Positions 44,949-53,845 of a stretch of DNA of 64,000 nt are shown here, piece after piece. Numbering within the stretch: the stretch's first letter is position 1; every line of letters begins with the position of its first letter. Source of the DNA: Gracilimonas sp017641085. GTDB taxonomy: Bacteria > Bacteroidota > Rhodothermia > Balneolales > Balneolaceae. The notes beneath the pieces were generated by a model, which ran no database searches, had not been told where the DNA came from, and saw only the letters and a list, made by a program, of their open reading frames with translations. The stretch lies in NCBI RefSeq assembly GCF_046115515.1, contig NZ_CP175953.1; one strand, given 5' to 3'. A program made the translations under genes and the position numbers.

Positions 44949-46227
44949 ACTGATCCAGTTTGCGGTATAAGGTTCGTTCACTTACACCTAGCGTTTCGGA
45001 TGCTTTTCTGCGATTTCCATCAAATCGTTTCAGGGCCTGCTGAATGAGAAATTTCTCTGCTTCCTCTATAGAAGGGATTTCATTGTTCTGGAGGAAATCA
45101 ACGAGCTCCGTTTCTTCCTCTTCATCTAGTTCAGGCTGTTCGGGCATAGATTGCATTCCCAATGTGGCGTGGTCACCAAGATCAACATTTACACCGGATA
45201 CTTCCGCTTTATCCATCTCATCGCGAACGGAAGCGGGTAAAGCCTTCAGGCCTTTGTTTGAAAAGGTGGAGTAAAGGAAGTTGGCAAACATCTTTTTAAC
45301 GTCAGCAATATCGTTTCTCAACTCAACCAACGCCCGGTAAACCAGTTCGCGGTCTTTATGGTCAAAGTCACCGCCGGGACCTTTGCTTTCTGCCTGATAA
45401 GCATCGTCGGCTACCATGGGCAGGTTATCGGTTCTACCTTGCCTTTGCCGGCCTTTAAGATATTTTTGAAGCTTATCTGTATCTATAAACTGGGACTTTT
45501 CGAGTACAACCAGCTGTTCGGCTACATTCCTAAGCTCCCTGATGTTTCCCGGCCATCGATAGGAAATAAGCAGCTCCCGGGCGTCATCAGAAAAACCTTT
45601 AAACACGGAATCGTAACGGGCCGAATACTCCTCTACAAACTTCCGGAAGATAGGGATGATATCCTCTTGCCGGTCGCGCAGAGGGGGGAGTTTAATCTGA
45701 ACGGTATCGAGGCGGTAGTACAGGTCTTCCCGAAAAGAACCGTCCTGCACCATCTGCCACAGATTTTGGTTGGTTGCAGCAATAACACGCACGTCGGTAG
45801 TTTGCACTTTACTGGACCCTACCCGGAAAAACTCGCCGTTTTCAAGTACACGAAGTAGTTTTACCTGTACATTCTTTGGAGTATCGCCAATTTCATCCAG
45901 AAAGATGGTGCCGCCGTTAGCCTTCTCAAAGTATCCTTCGCGGGAAGTTTCGGCACCGGTAAAAGCTCCTTTTTCATGTCCGAATAGTTCACTTTCAATA
46001 ATTCCTTCCGGGATGGCCCCGCAGTTTACTATAACCAGGTTGTTGCGGCTGCGGTCGCTCATGGCATGGATGGCCCGGGCGGTAACATCTTTACCGACCC
46101 CGCTTTCGCCCTGTAAAGTTACGGTGATATCAGTTTTGGCGACCTGCATAATCTTGTCTATAACCTGCCGCATGGCTTCTGATTTACCAAGCAAACCAAA
46201 CTGTTCTTGAAAAACTTCTCGATCCAT
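44935..46227 (-). CDS. Sigma-54-dependent Fis-family transcriptional activator
   Basis: A 430-residue bacterial enhancer-binding protein: AAA+ domain from about residue 10 with Walker A GESGVGKD, the sigma-54 contact loop GAFTGA, Walker B GGTIFLDEIGD, and RWPGNIRELRN. There is no receiver or sensor domain, so control must come from other proteins or from its level. An acidic linker of about 120 residues (residues 260-380) precedes the Fis-type HTH (IQQALKRFDGNRRKASETLGVSERTLYRKL). It activates transcription of sigma-54 promoters (inference). Upstream is an inverted repeat at 46246-46289. Confidence 0.92.
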   Translation of the reverse strand: MDREVFQEQFGLLGKSEAMRQVIDKIMQVAKTDITVTLQGESGVGKDVTARAIHAMSDRSRNNLVIVNCGAIPEGIIESELFGHEKGAFTGAETSREGYFEKANGGTIFLDEIGDTPKNVQVKLLRVLENGEFFRVGSSKVQTTDVRVIAATNQNLWQMVQDGSFREDLYYRLDTVQIKLPPLRDRQEDIIPIFRKFVEEYSARYDSVFKGFSDDARELLISYRWPGNIRELRNVAEQLVVLEKSQFIDTDKLQKYLKGRQRQGRTDNLPMVADDAYQAESKGPGGDFDHKDRELVYRALVELRNDIADVKKMFANFLYSTFSNKGLKALPASVRDEMDKAEVSGVNVDLGDHATLGMQSMPEQPELDEEEETELVDFLQNNEIPSIEEAEKFLIQQALKRFDGNRRKASETLGVSERTLYRKLDQYGLE

Positions 46228-46245
46228 AAAGAAAATAGAATTAAA

Positions 46246-46289
46246 GTATCAGCTCAGTGTCAGGCAATCTGCATAGATAGTACTGATAC
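46246..46289. repeat. Inverted repeat upstream of the sigma-54 activator
   Basis: GTATCAG (46246-46252) and CTGATAC (46283-46289), 7-bp arms with a 30-nt spacer. It lies in the 150-bp promoter region of the activator. It could be a regulator site; by sequence alone chance cannot be excluded. Confidence 0.3.
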
Positions 46290-46377
46290 CTTTAGAATTA
46301 CATACTGTCAGAATGACGTAAGTTAACGATTCCTGCCTTAGTAAGTAAATGAAATGTGAAGGGAAATTAGCGCTCTA

Positions 46378-46860
46378 CTATTTCTTAATAAGCTCCACGG
46401 CATGTTCCACAGGAAGCGACCTTGTTTCCTTAAAGCTGGATAAAACAAGGTTTGAGCGGGTTTTGCTGACACCTTCCCAAGCCTGTATTCTGGAAAGCAG
46501 GCTCTCAAAAGAACCGGTATTCTTTGTTCTTACTTTCAGGAAGTGTGAACCGTCTCCGGTAATAGAATGGCACTCCAAAATTTCTCTTTCTTCAGCAGCT
46601 CTCTCTACAAAGGATTGATAGTTTTCCGAACCGTCAACCTGCACAAAGATGAAGGCTGTAATATCGAAGTGAAATTTCTTGCTGTTAAGGATGGCTTTAT
46701 ATCCTTCTATAAGTCCGCGTTCTTCCAGTTTTTTCATTCGTTCGGAAACCGAAGGAACCGACAAGTTTACCAATTCAGCAATGGTGTTTCGCTGTGCCCG
46801 GCCATGCTCCTGAAGATGGTTTAAAATAGCCAGATCGGTATCGTCTAATAAATGACTCAT
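46378..46860 (-). CDS. Lrp/AsnC family transcriptional regulator
   Basis: A 160-residue regulator: N-terminal winged helix (LDDTDLAILNHLQEHGRAQ, LSVPSVSERMKKLEERGLI) and C-terminal RAM domain (ALIEC-like part DITAFIFVQVDGSE, CHSITGDGSHFLKVRTK), typical Lrp. It senses amino acids in the family and may govern amino-acid genes such as lat and rocD elsewhere on this window (inference only). It is divergent from serS. Confidence 0.93.
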   Translation of the reverse strand: MSHLLDDTDLAILNHLQEHGRAQRNTIAELVNLSVPSVSERMKKLEERGLIEGYKAILNSKKFHFDITAFIFVQVDGSENYQSFVERAAEEREILECHSITGDGSHFLKVRTKNTGSFESLLSRIQAWEGVSKTRSNLVLSSFKETRSLPVEHAVELIKK

Positions 46861-46985
46861 ATTTTATCTTAAACTCCCTAAAAATTCTTTGATTGTTGGA
46901 TGATAACCTTAATTATTTAGGTAATCAATTAGAAAAGCGCTTCCAGCGGAACTGTTTACCCGGAATTATTAAGCTCAAAAAAGGT

Positions 46986-47016
46986 GTAACAAAAAGTCGA
47001 ATACCTCTTATCTTTG
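46986..47016 (+). promoter_or_regulatory. Promoter of serS
   Basis: TATCTTTG at 47009-47016 is a perfect TAnnTTTG -7 element, 35 bp upstream of the serS start. The -33 position at about 46986 holds GTG instead of TTG. Confidence 0.5.
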
Positions 47017-47050
47017 ATGCTTAAATCAAAAAAATATACCGTACCTAAAC

Positions 47051-48319
47051 ATGCTCGACATCAACTTCATCAAAGAAAACCGCGAATTGGTAGAAAAGGC
47101 GATTATCAATAAGGGGGAAAAGGATACTTCTGTAGTAGAAAAAGTTCTGGCCGTGGATGAAGACTGGAGGTCTAAAGTACATGAGGGGGATCTGCTTCGA
47201 AGCGAAAGCAACACCAAGGCCAAGGAAATTGGAAAGCTGATGGGGCAGGGAAAGAAGGAAGAAGCCCAGGAGATTATCAAGAAAACCTCTCAGATGAAGG
47301 AGCGGATCAAGGAAATTGAAGAAGAGGTTAAAGAGCTTCGTGAAAAAAGGGATGACATGCTGCTCCGCATCCCGAATGTTCCTCACCCGAGCGTTCCCGT
47401 TGGTGCCACGGAAGATGATAACGAGACGTTCAAAACCTGGGGCGAGCCCAACGAGAATGATTGGCGAAAACCGCATTGGGAGTTGACTGAACGGCACGGC
47501 TGGGTTGATTTTGAGCGAGGTGTGAAAGTAACGGGTGCCGGTTTCCCTTTTTATGTAGGTGGGGTTGCTCAACTACAAAGAGCATTGATAAATTATTTCA
47601 TCAATGAAGCAGGAAAGGCAGGATATACCGAGCTTCAGGCTCCTTATTTTGTGAATGAAGACTCAGCGAGAGGAACAGGACAGATTCCCGATAAGGAAGA
47701 CATGATGTATGTGATTCCCCGGGATGAGTTTTTTACGATTCCAACGGCTGAAGTGCCGGTTACAAACTTCCATCGTGATGAGATTATTGAACTAAAAGAG
47801 CTGCCGCTGAAATATGTCTGCCATACTCCCTGTTGGAGACGGGAAGCCGGTTCATACGGAAAAGACGTTCGTGGATTGAACAGGCTGCATCAGTTTGATA
47901 AAGTGGAACTGGTGAAAATTGTAAAACCGGAAGATTCTTATGATGAACTGGAAAGCCTGCGGGAACATGCCGAAAAACTGCTCGAAGCACTGGAACTTCC
48001 ATACCGCACTTTGTTAATGTGCACCGGCGATATGGGTTTCACTCAGAGTAAAAAATATGATATTGAGGTATGGAGTCCGGGCCAACAGCGCTGGCTGGAA
48101 GTGAGTTCATGCTCTAATTTTGAAAGTTTCCAGGCACGCCGGATGCAACTCCGCTACCGAAAAGATGAAAATGAAATTGAGACGCTGCACACGCTGAACG
48201 GATCGGGTCTGGCATTACCGCGTGTTGTTTCAGCAATTTTGGAGGCTTACCAGGAAGAGAATGGGAAGGTCAGAGTGCCTGAGGTGCTGAAGCCATTTAT
48301 CGGAAGGGATTATTTGTAG
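47051..48319 (+). CDS. serS: Serine--tRNA ligase
   Basis: A 422-residue class II synthetase charging tRNA-Ser. The N-terminal coiled-coil arm (residues 1-100, rich in Lys/Glu) binds the tRNA long variable arm. Class II motifs follow: motif 2 CWRREAGSYGKDVRGLNRLHQ and motif 3 LNGSGLALPRVVSAILE. The ending VPEVLKPFIG is characteristic. Single gene with its own promoter. Confidence 0.97.
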   Translation: MLDINFIKENRELVEKAIINKGEKDTSVVEKVLAVDEDWRSKVHEGDLLRSESNTKAKEIGKLMGQGKKEEAQEIIKKTSQMKERIKEIEEEVKELREKRDDMLLRIPNVPHPSVPVGATEDDNETFKTWGEPNENDWRKPHWELTERHGWVDFERGVKVTGAGFPFYVGGVAQLQRALINYFINEAGKAGYTELQAPYFVNEDSARGTGQIPDKEDMMYVIPRDEFFTIPTAEVPVTNFHRDEIIELKELPLKYVCHTPCWRREAGSYGKDVRGLNRLHQFDKVELVKIVKPEDSYDELESLREHAEKLLEALELPYRTLLMCTGDMGFTQSKKYDIEVWSPGQQRWLEVSSCSNFESFQARRMQLRYRKDENEIETLHTLNGSGLALPRVVSAILEAYQEENGKVRVPEVLKPFIGRDYL

Positions 48320-48340
48320 AGTAGCAGGTATTTAGCTTCT

Positions 48341-48547
48341 TTAATTATTGTTTTTCTTAGTCAGCCAAACGATTCCCCAAACCAAACCTACCAGGGCTAA
48401 TGCAATCCCAAAGCCTCCGAGGAATGCATACAGTAAATAGGGCAGAATAATACTGATAATGATACCGGTGATGGCTTTAAGAGGAGAGGCGGCTACAGCT
48501 GAAGCTCCAAGCAATGATTTAAAAAGTCGGGCCAATCGTGCTAACAT
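48341..48547 (-). CDS. Small membrane protein
   Basis: A 68-residue protein with two hydrophobic segments (about residues 26-44, ITGIIISIILPYLLYAFLG, and 46-60) and a basic C-terminus KKNNN. No family recognised. It converges on serS. A short real gene is plausible given its clean hydrophobic pattern, but it is not proven. Confidence 0.5.
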   Translation of the reverse strand: MLARLARLFKSLLGASAVAASPLKAITGIIISIILPYLLYAFLGGFGIALALVGLVWGIVWLTKKNNN

Positions 48548-48609
48548 GGGATGAGTTTTGGTTCAAAGGTTTAGCAAGGTACGTCCGGGGTAGGGAAAAG
48601 ATTCATTTT

Positions 48610-48642
48610 CAGTGAGCAGTGAGCAGTGAGCAGTGAGCAGTG
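48610..48642. repeat. Heptamer tandem repeat CAGTGAG x4.7
   Basis: Four perfect CAGTGAG units and a partial fifth (48610-48642) in the intergenic region between the small membrane protein and dusB. See also the second heptamer array nearby. Confidence 0.95.
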
Positions 48643-48697
48643 CAGTTTTTTATACAAAAGAGATCAATTTTGGAGTTATTCCATTAAATCACAAGTT

Positions 48698-48739
48698 ACT
48701 GTCAACTGTCAACTGTCAACTGTCAACTGTCAACTGTCA
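48698..48739. repeat. Heptamer tandem repeat ACTGTCA x6
   Basis: Six perfect units (48698-48739), which on the minus strand read TGACAGT. The last unit provides the TGA stop codon of dusB, so the gene ends exactly where the array begins. Confidence 0.97.
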
Positions 48740-49726
48740 AGCTACCGCATGAATCTCGGTTTCGTCAAAGTTGAGAAGGAGTTCCAGTATAGGATCCATC
48801 TCATCGTGTTCCATAAGCTGCATCCGTAAATTCTTTCCGTTACGTACGCCTTTCAGGTACTGCCCGTAGTGTTTTTTCATGATGATGACCCCATATCGCT
48901 CACCGTGTTGTTGAACGGAAAGGCGTAATTGTTCTGCACAGAGCTCAACACGTTGACGAACGGTTGGTTCCGGAAGTAGCTCCCCGGTTTCCAGGTAATG
49001 TCGGGTTTGTTCAAAAATCCATGGGTTGCCAATAGCTCCCCGGCCAATCATTACGCCGTCAACTCCTGTTTCCTCAAACATTTTTTTTGCGAGCTCGGGA
49101 GAAGTCACATCTCCATTCCCAATGATGGGAATTTCGAGTCCGGGTGTATTTTTAAGTTTCTTCAGCCAGTCCCACCGGGCATCCCCTTTGTATTTTTGGG
49201 AGCGAGTGCGGGCATGAACCGTAAGGGCTTTAACACCAAGTTTTTGAAGCATCAGGGCCACTTCCTGGATTTTGATGGTGTTGTCATCCCATCCCAGTCG
49301 GGTTTTAACAGTAACCGGCCGGTCTTGGACGGCATCAACCACGGTACCGGCCATTCGTTCCATCATGGCAAGATCTTTCAGGCAGCCGGCTCCGGCTCCT
49401 TTTTTCACAATCTTATAAACCGGGCATCCAAAATTGATATCGACCAGGTCAGGATTTTGATCAACAGCCACTTTTGCTGCTCCTTCCATCGCTTCCTCAC
49501 GTCCGCCAAAAATCTGAACACCAAACGGACGTTCCATTTCTTCGAAATCCATTTTCTGCATGGCAATATCAGAAGCCCGGATAATGGCTTCTGAACTGAT
49601 GAATTCCGTGAAGACAATATCTGCTCCTTTACGTCGGCAGAGCTGTCGGAACGGGGAATCCGTGACATCTTCCATGGGGGCAAGAAACAGGGGTTGATTT
49701 GGCAGTTCAATAGGACCGATATTCAT
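48737..49726 (-). CDS. dusB: tRNA-dihydrouridine synthase
   Basis: A 329-residue flavoenzyme reducing uridines in the tRNA D loop. Signatures: FLAPMEDVTDSPFRQLC, DINFGCPVYKIVKKGAGAG with the catalytic Cys, VTVKTRLGWDD, LTVHARTRSQKYKGDA, PIIGNGDVTSPELAKKM and GVMIGRGAIGNPWIF. The DusB assignment follows from overall pattern and C-terminal HTH-like helical tail. The stop codon lies inside the heptamer array. A good -7 element TATCTTTG lies about 33 bp upstream of the start. Confidence 0.93.
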   Translation of the reverse strand: MNIGPIELPNQPLFLAPMEDVTDSPFRQLCRRKGADIVFTEFISSEAIIRASDIAMQKMDFEEMERPFGVQIFGGREEAMEGAAKVAVDQNPDLVDINFGCPVYKIVKKGAGAGCLKDLAMMERMAGTVVDAVQDRPVTVKTRLGWDDNTIKIQEVALMLQKLGVKALTVHARTRSQKYKGDARWDWLKKLKNTPGLEIPIIGNGDVTSPELAKKMFEETGVDGVMIGRGAIGNPWIFEQTRHYLETGELLPEPTVRQRVELCAEQLRLSVQQHGERYGVIIMKKHYGQYLKGVRNGKNLRMQLMEHDEMDPILELLLNFDETEIHAVA

Positions 49727-49758
49727 TACTATAAAATGGTTTTGGCTTAATTTTAAAC

Positions 49759-49766
49759 CAAAGATA
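49759..49766 (-). promoter_or_regulatory. -7 element of dusB
   Basis: On the minus strand TATCTTTG matches TAnnTTTG perfectly, 33 bp before the dusB start. No good -33 element is visible. Confidence 0.4.
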
Positions 49767-49979
49767 CAGCTTTTCAGAAGGATTTATAAGCTTGCGCTCG
49801 GTATAAAAAGATTAGATAGTCTATTCAACGGTCATTTGTTCGAAAACTATAAAGCCCCGGTTTATCTTTCGCTATGAATTCATATAACTTACCTTTAGCC
49901 ATTTCCCTCTTTTAGGCTTATATTTTCAGCCCACTTACTCACTCATAAAAAAACTAATTCTAATAAGGGAAAACTTAAT

Positions 49980-51056
49980 ATGTCACTTGGAATTAACAGT
50001 ATCGAAGAACTTCTTGGAGACGAAGCTTCGGATCTTCTCAACCACAAATGCAAGACTATTGGTAAGGATCAACTTGTAACACCAACAGCCAATTACGTTG
50101 ATGATGTTTGGTACCATTCTGACCGAAATAACCGGGTGTTGCAAAACCTTCAAAGACTTTTAAATAACGGACGCTTAGGCGGAACCGGATATGTATCCAT
50201 TCTTCCGGTAGATCAGGGTATTGAACACTCAGCCGGTGCCTCATTCGCAAAAAATCCCGATTACTTTGATCCGGATCATATCGTGAACCTGGCTATGGAA
50301 GCAGGATGTAATGCCGTTGCTTCTACTTTTGGAGCCTTAGCTTCTGTATCCCGAAAATATGCTCACAAAATTCCCTTTGTGGTTAAGATTAACCATAATG
50401 AGCTGTTGACTTATCCAAACAACTACGATCAGATTATGTTTGGAACCATCGATCAGGCTTATGATATGGGTGCCGCTGCTGTTGGTGCAACCATTTATTT
50501 CGGCTCCGAAGAATCAAACCGACAAATTCAGGAAGTAGCTCAGGCTTTTGCCTACGCTCACGAACTCGGAATGGCTACTATTTTGTGGTGCTATACCCGA
50601 AACTCAGCCTTTAAAGTAGATGGTGTTGACTATCATTCTTCGGCAGATTTGACCGGACAGGCTAACCACATCGGTACTACGCTGGGAGCTGATATCATCA
50701 AGCAGAAGCAGCCGACTAACAACGGCGGATACAAAGCGCTGAACTCCGGCGATTCCAGCTATGGTAAACTGGACGAGCGTATCTATACCGAATTATCATC
50801 TGATCACCCTATTGACTTGACCCGCTACCAGGTAGCGAACTGCTTTATGGGACGTGCCGGATTGATTAACTCAGGCGGTGCTTCCGGTTCCAACGACTTT
50901 GCTGATGCGGTTAAAACAGCAATCATCAACAAGAGAGCCGGTGGTATGGGACTTATTAGTGGACGTAAAGCATTCCAGCGTCCACTGAAAGAAGGGGTGA
51001 AACTATTGAATATGATTCAGGACGTTTACCTGAATGATGAAATCACCCTCGCCTGA
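49980..51056 (+). CDS. fbaB: Fructose-bisphosphate aldolase class I
   Basis: A 358-residue DhnA-type class I aldolase of glycolysis and gluconeogenesis, forming a Schiff base with a lysine. Conserved segments: SILPVDQGIEHSAGASFAKN, FVVKINHNELLTYPN, GATIYFGSEESNRQIQ and ADIIKQKQPTNNGGY, ending with GRKAFQRPLKEGVKLL. Length and pattern match the bacterial FbaB form. A plausible promoter (TTTA at 49894, TATATTTTC at 49919) and a purine-rich AAGGG upstream of the start are present; a perfect terminator follows. Confidence 0.95.
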   Translation: MSLGINSIEELLGDEASDLLNHKCKTIGKDQLVTPTANYVDDVWYHSDRNNRVLQNLQRLLNNGRLGGTGYVSILPVDQGIEHSAGASFAKNPDYFDPDHIVNLAMEAGCNAVASTFGALASVSRKYAHKIPFVVKINHNELLTYPNNYDQIMFGTIDQAYDMGAAAVGATIYFGSEESNRQIQEVAQAFAYAHELGMATILWCYTRNSAFKVDGVDYHSSADLTGQANHIGTTLGADIIKQKQPTNNGGYKALNSGDSSYGKLDERIYTELSSDHPIDLTRYQVANCFMGRAGLINSGGASGSNDFADAVKTAIINKRAGGMGLISGRKAFQRPLKEGVKLLNMIQDVYLNDEITLA

Positions 51057-51073
51057 TCGTGCATAATAATTAC

Positions 51074-51107
51074 AGCCTTGCAGGGTTACCCTGTAAGGCT
51101 TTTTTTA
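51074..51107 (+). terminator. Terminator of fbaB
   Basis: AGCCTTGCAGGG-TTA-CCCTGTAAGGCT: a 12-bp stem (one G-T pair) with a 3-nt loop and six T. Confidence 0.97.
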
Positions 51108-51138
51108 TTCAAGCCCATCTTTACCTAAAATTTTTTAA

Positions 51139-52182
51139 TTGAGTTCTGAATCCGTAAATATCAGCCAGCCGCAATCCCTGATTTCCAGGAAGTACCTGAT
51201 TATTTCCATATTATTGAGTCTTGCTACCATGGCGGGGGTTATTTATTGGACGTACACCCCCGGGGTTTTAGAGTTTCTATCCAAAAGCAGGCTGCCGGGA
51301 CTGATTATCGCCCTCGTTGTTTCTTTGTTAAGGGTTTGGTTTTCAGCGGCTAAAATCCGGTTTCTTTCTGAAAAGAAATTAGATTGGTATGCTTCGGTTC
51401 GGGTTGTATTAGCCTGGGATTTTACCTCCGCTGTGACACCCTCAACCATTGGCGGGGCTCCTATGGCAACCTATGCCATGACCAAAGAAGGACTTAAGCT
51501 CGGAGATTCAGGTGCTATTATTCTCTATGGTGTATTGCTCGATCAAATCTGGTTTGCCCTCGCCATTCCGATTCTGCTGATTTCCGGCATTTTCTATGAA
51601 GTAGTTCCCCCTGAAATTGGTTTGGTAGGGGATGTTTCAATGGGATTACTTTATGTGGGATTGTTAAGTTATGCTGGCTTGCTTGCCTATGGCGTTTTGG
51701 TAAATCCCACTGCCATTAAAAGGGTCGTGAAGTATGTGTTCAAGCTGCCTGTGCTCCGGAGGATGGGAGATAAGGTGGAAGAAGAAGCGGAAAATCTTGA
51801 AGAGTATGCTCAGCAGTTGGGGCAGAAACCATTAAGTTTTTTGTTGAAGGCTTTCTTCCTTTCAACGATGTCGTGGTTGGCCAGAATTGCGTTGCCTACA
51901 ATCGTGGTATTGAGCCTGCTGCCGGCGCCTGAAGTACTTTCGGTGCTGAGGAGCCTGGCAATGAACCTGGCATTTTTGGTAGTCCCTACTCCTGGTGGAA
52001 GTGGAGGAGTTGAAGGACTCTTCGTGCTGTTCCAGGGACCTTTGATTTCGAGAGAAGGGTTTATCGGGCTTGCTGTATTCCTGTGGAGGATCATCAGCTA
52101 TTACATTAGTATTGGGTTGGGGATGATGGCTACAACCTGGTATGTGAATCAAAAAGTTGTTGAAATTAAAGCGCAGGATTAA
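51139..52182 (+). CDS. Lysylphosphatidylglycerol synthase TM-region-like membrane protein (UPF0104)
   Basis: A 347-residue integral membrane protein of the UPF0104/flippase-like family (the transmembrane half of MprF). Six to eight hydrophobic segments are visible, starting with YLIISILLSLATMAGVIYW. The conserved parts FTSAVTPSTIGGAPMATYAM and LVVPTPGGSGGVEGLF are diagnostic. The start is TTG at 51139; no ATG lies before the first TM segment, so TTG is likely. radA begins 4 bp after the stop. Lipid-related function is family knowledge, the substrate unknown. Confidence 0.85.
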   Translation: MSSESVNISQPQSLISRKYLIISILLSLATMAGVIYWTYTPGVLEFLSKSRLPGLIIALVVSLLRVWFSAAKIRFLSEKKLDWYASVRVVLAWDFTSAVTPSTIGGAPMATYAMTKEGLKLGDSGAIILYGVLLDQIWFALAIPILLISGIFYEVVPPEIGLVGDVSMGLLYVGLLSYAGLLAYGVLVNPTAIKRVVKYVFKLPVLRRMGDKVEEEAENLEEYAQQLGQKPLSFLLKAFFLSTMSWLARIALPTIVVLSLLPAPEVLSVLRSLAMNLAFLVVPTPGGSGGVEGLFVLFQGPLISREGFIGLAVFLWRIISYYISIGLGMMATTWYVNQKVVEIKAQD

Positions 52183-52185
52183 CCC

Positions 52186-53526
52186 ATGGCCAAGGTGAAA
52201 ACGCAATATGAATGTTCCAGCTGCGGATACATATCACCAAAATGGAATGGAAGCTGCCCATCGTGCGGAGAGTGGAATACCTTTGTTGAAAAAACGGTAA
52301 GTAAGAACAAATCCTCATCCGGTCACAAAGCCAAAGTAGAAGGATTGGACTCATCTGCTGCTCCTCAAAAATTGGATGAGGTAGAAACTTCCGAAAAGAG
52401 TCGCTTTAAAAGTAATATTACAGAGCTGGACAGGGTACTGGGCGGTGGTTTCTTACCCGGATCTTACGTGCTTATTGGGGGTGAGCCTGGGGTGGGGAAA
52501 AGTACACTCACCCTTCAGATTGCCAAGGCAAATCCTGATTTAACCATTTTATATTGTGCCGGAGAGGAATCGGCCGGGCAGATAAAACAGCGGGCAGCAC
52601 GGCTGGGTGTGGAATCCGACAAGTTGCTGATCTACAATGAAACCCAGGTCGATAACATCATCGCCGAAGCGCAAAAGATGAAGCCGGACTTACTGATTGT
52701 GGATTCCATTCAAACAGTGTATCGAACCGAACTATCGAGTATGCCGGGGAGCATTCAACAGGTGAAAGAATGCGCGGCTTTGTTTCAGCAACTGGCTAAG
52801 AAAAAGGATATTACAACCCTGGTGATTGGACATGTTACCAAAGAAGGAGACATAGCGGGCCCGAGAGTGCTGGAGCATATGGTAGATACCGTGCTTCAGT
52901 TTGAAGGAGATAAGCAATATACCTACCGGTTACTGCGAAGCCTGAAAAACCGTTTTGGAGCTGCTCAGGAAGTGGGCGTCTTTGAGATGAAATCGGATGG
53001 GCTCATTGAAGTTTCTAATCCTTCCGAACTGTTTATATCTGACAAAACAGCCGGGGTAAGCGGAAATGCGGTTGTGTGCACCATGGAAGGAACACGTCCG
53101 CTTTTGATTGAAGTACAAGCACTTGTAACTCCATCGTCGTACGGTTCACCCCAACGAACAGCAAATGGTTTTGACCGAAACAGGCTCGCCTTATTGCTCG
53201 CCGTTTTGGAAAAGAGAGTGGGGAAGAATTTTTCCAATCACGATGTGTATTTAAATATTGCCGGAGGATTCAGGCTTAACGACCCGGCTGGTGATTTAGG
53301 AGTATGCTGTGCATTGGTGTCCAGTTTAATGGATGAAGCGGTTTCTCAAAATATGGCGTTTATAGGCGAGGTGGGTTTGGGAGGAGAAATCCGAACGGTA
53401 CCTCACCTTGAGCAGCGCGAGAAAGAGGCCAAAAAATTGGGGTACAAACAAGTGATCTTACCCGGCTCAAAAGAGAGAGAAGGGGTTCGATACGTACATC
53501 AGGCCATAAAAAAAGCCCTCGGTTAA
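52186..53526 (+). CDS. radA: DNA repair protein RadA
   Basis: A 446-residue RecA-like ATPase with Lon-protease-like C-terminus, assisting recombination intermediates. An N-terminal four-cysteine zinc finger (CSSCGYISPKWNGSCPSCGEW, residues 9-29), Walker A GGEPGVGKST, the RadA motif KNRFG, and the S5-like C-terminal domain with AVLEKRVGKNFSNHDVYLN. The start ATG lies 4 bp after the previous gene. The 3' end holds the terminator of the convergent rpsU. Confidence 0.97.
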   Translation: MAKVKTQYECSSCGYISPKWNGSCPSCGEWNTFVEKTVSKNKSSSGHKAKVEGLDSSAAPQKLDEVETSEKSRFKSNITELDRVLGGGFLPGSYVLIGGEPGVGKSTLTLQIAKANPDLTILYCAGEESAGQIKQRAARLGVESDKLLIYNETQVDNIIAEAQKMKPDLLIVDSIQTVYRTELSSMPGSIQQVKECAALFQQLAKKKDITTLVIGHVTKEGDIAGPRVLEHMVDTVLQFEGDKQYTYRLLRSLKNRFGAAQEVGVFEMKSDGLIEVSNPSELFISDKTAGVSGNAVVCTMEGTRPLLIEVQALVTPSSYGSPQRTANGFDRNRLALLLAVLEKRVGKNFSNHDVYLNIAGGFRLNDPAGDLGVCCALVSSLMDEAVSQNMAFIGEVGLGGEIRTVPHLEQREKEAKKLGYKQVILPGSKEREGVRYVHQAIKKALG

Positions 53527-53540
53527 AAACCTGAGGGCTC
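53508..53540 (-). terminator. Terminator of rpsU inside the radA 3' end
   Basis: On the minus strand GAGCCCTCAGG and CCGAGGGCTT form a stem, followed by seven T. It starts 18 bp after the rpsU stop and covers the last codons of radA. Confidence 0.85.
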
Positions 53541-53557
53541 AAATGAGTTAACTTCGT

Positions 53558-53752
53558 TTAGAAGTTGTCGCGCTGGCGACGTCGTTGTTCACGTTTCGCT
53601 TTTTTCAAAGCTTCGCGTCGCTCAACAGATGGCTTCGTATACTGTTGACGATCTTTGTATTCATTAAGAACACGTGATCTTGTTACCAGTTTCTTGAAGC
53701 GATTAATTGCGCGGTCAACACTTTCGTTGTCTTTAACTTCGACTCCTAACAT
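53558..53752 (-). CDS. rpsU: 30S ribosomal protein S21
   Basis: A 64-residue S21: LGVEVKDNESVDRAINRFKK at the N-terminus, a highly basic C-terminus (REALKKAKREQRRRQRDNF). Short length typical of Bacteroidota S21. Convergent to radA, with its terminator inside the end of that gene. Confidence 0.95.
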   Translation of the reverse strand: MLGVEVKDNESVDRAINRFKKLVTRSRVLNEYKDRQQYTKPSVERREALKKAKREQRRRQRDNF

Positions 53753-53845
53753 GAAGTATCACATCCTTTCGTTTAATTTGTTTCCCTTAATTGGGAGCAC
53801 CAAATATACACACTCATACCGAGAATTGGAAGTATCTTGCGTATA

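Noticed and set aside
48610..48739. CRISPR array
   Set aside because: Units are seven bases without spacers, and no cas gene is present; these are simple tandem repeats.
48626..48829. Plus-strand ORF of 67 residues across the heptamer repeats
   Set aside because: The translation is largely a repeat (NCQLSTVNCQLS) and it runs antisense into dusB.
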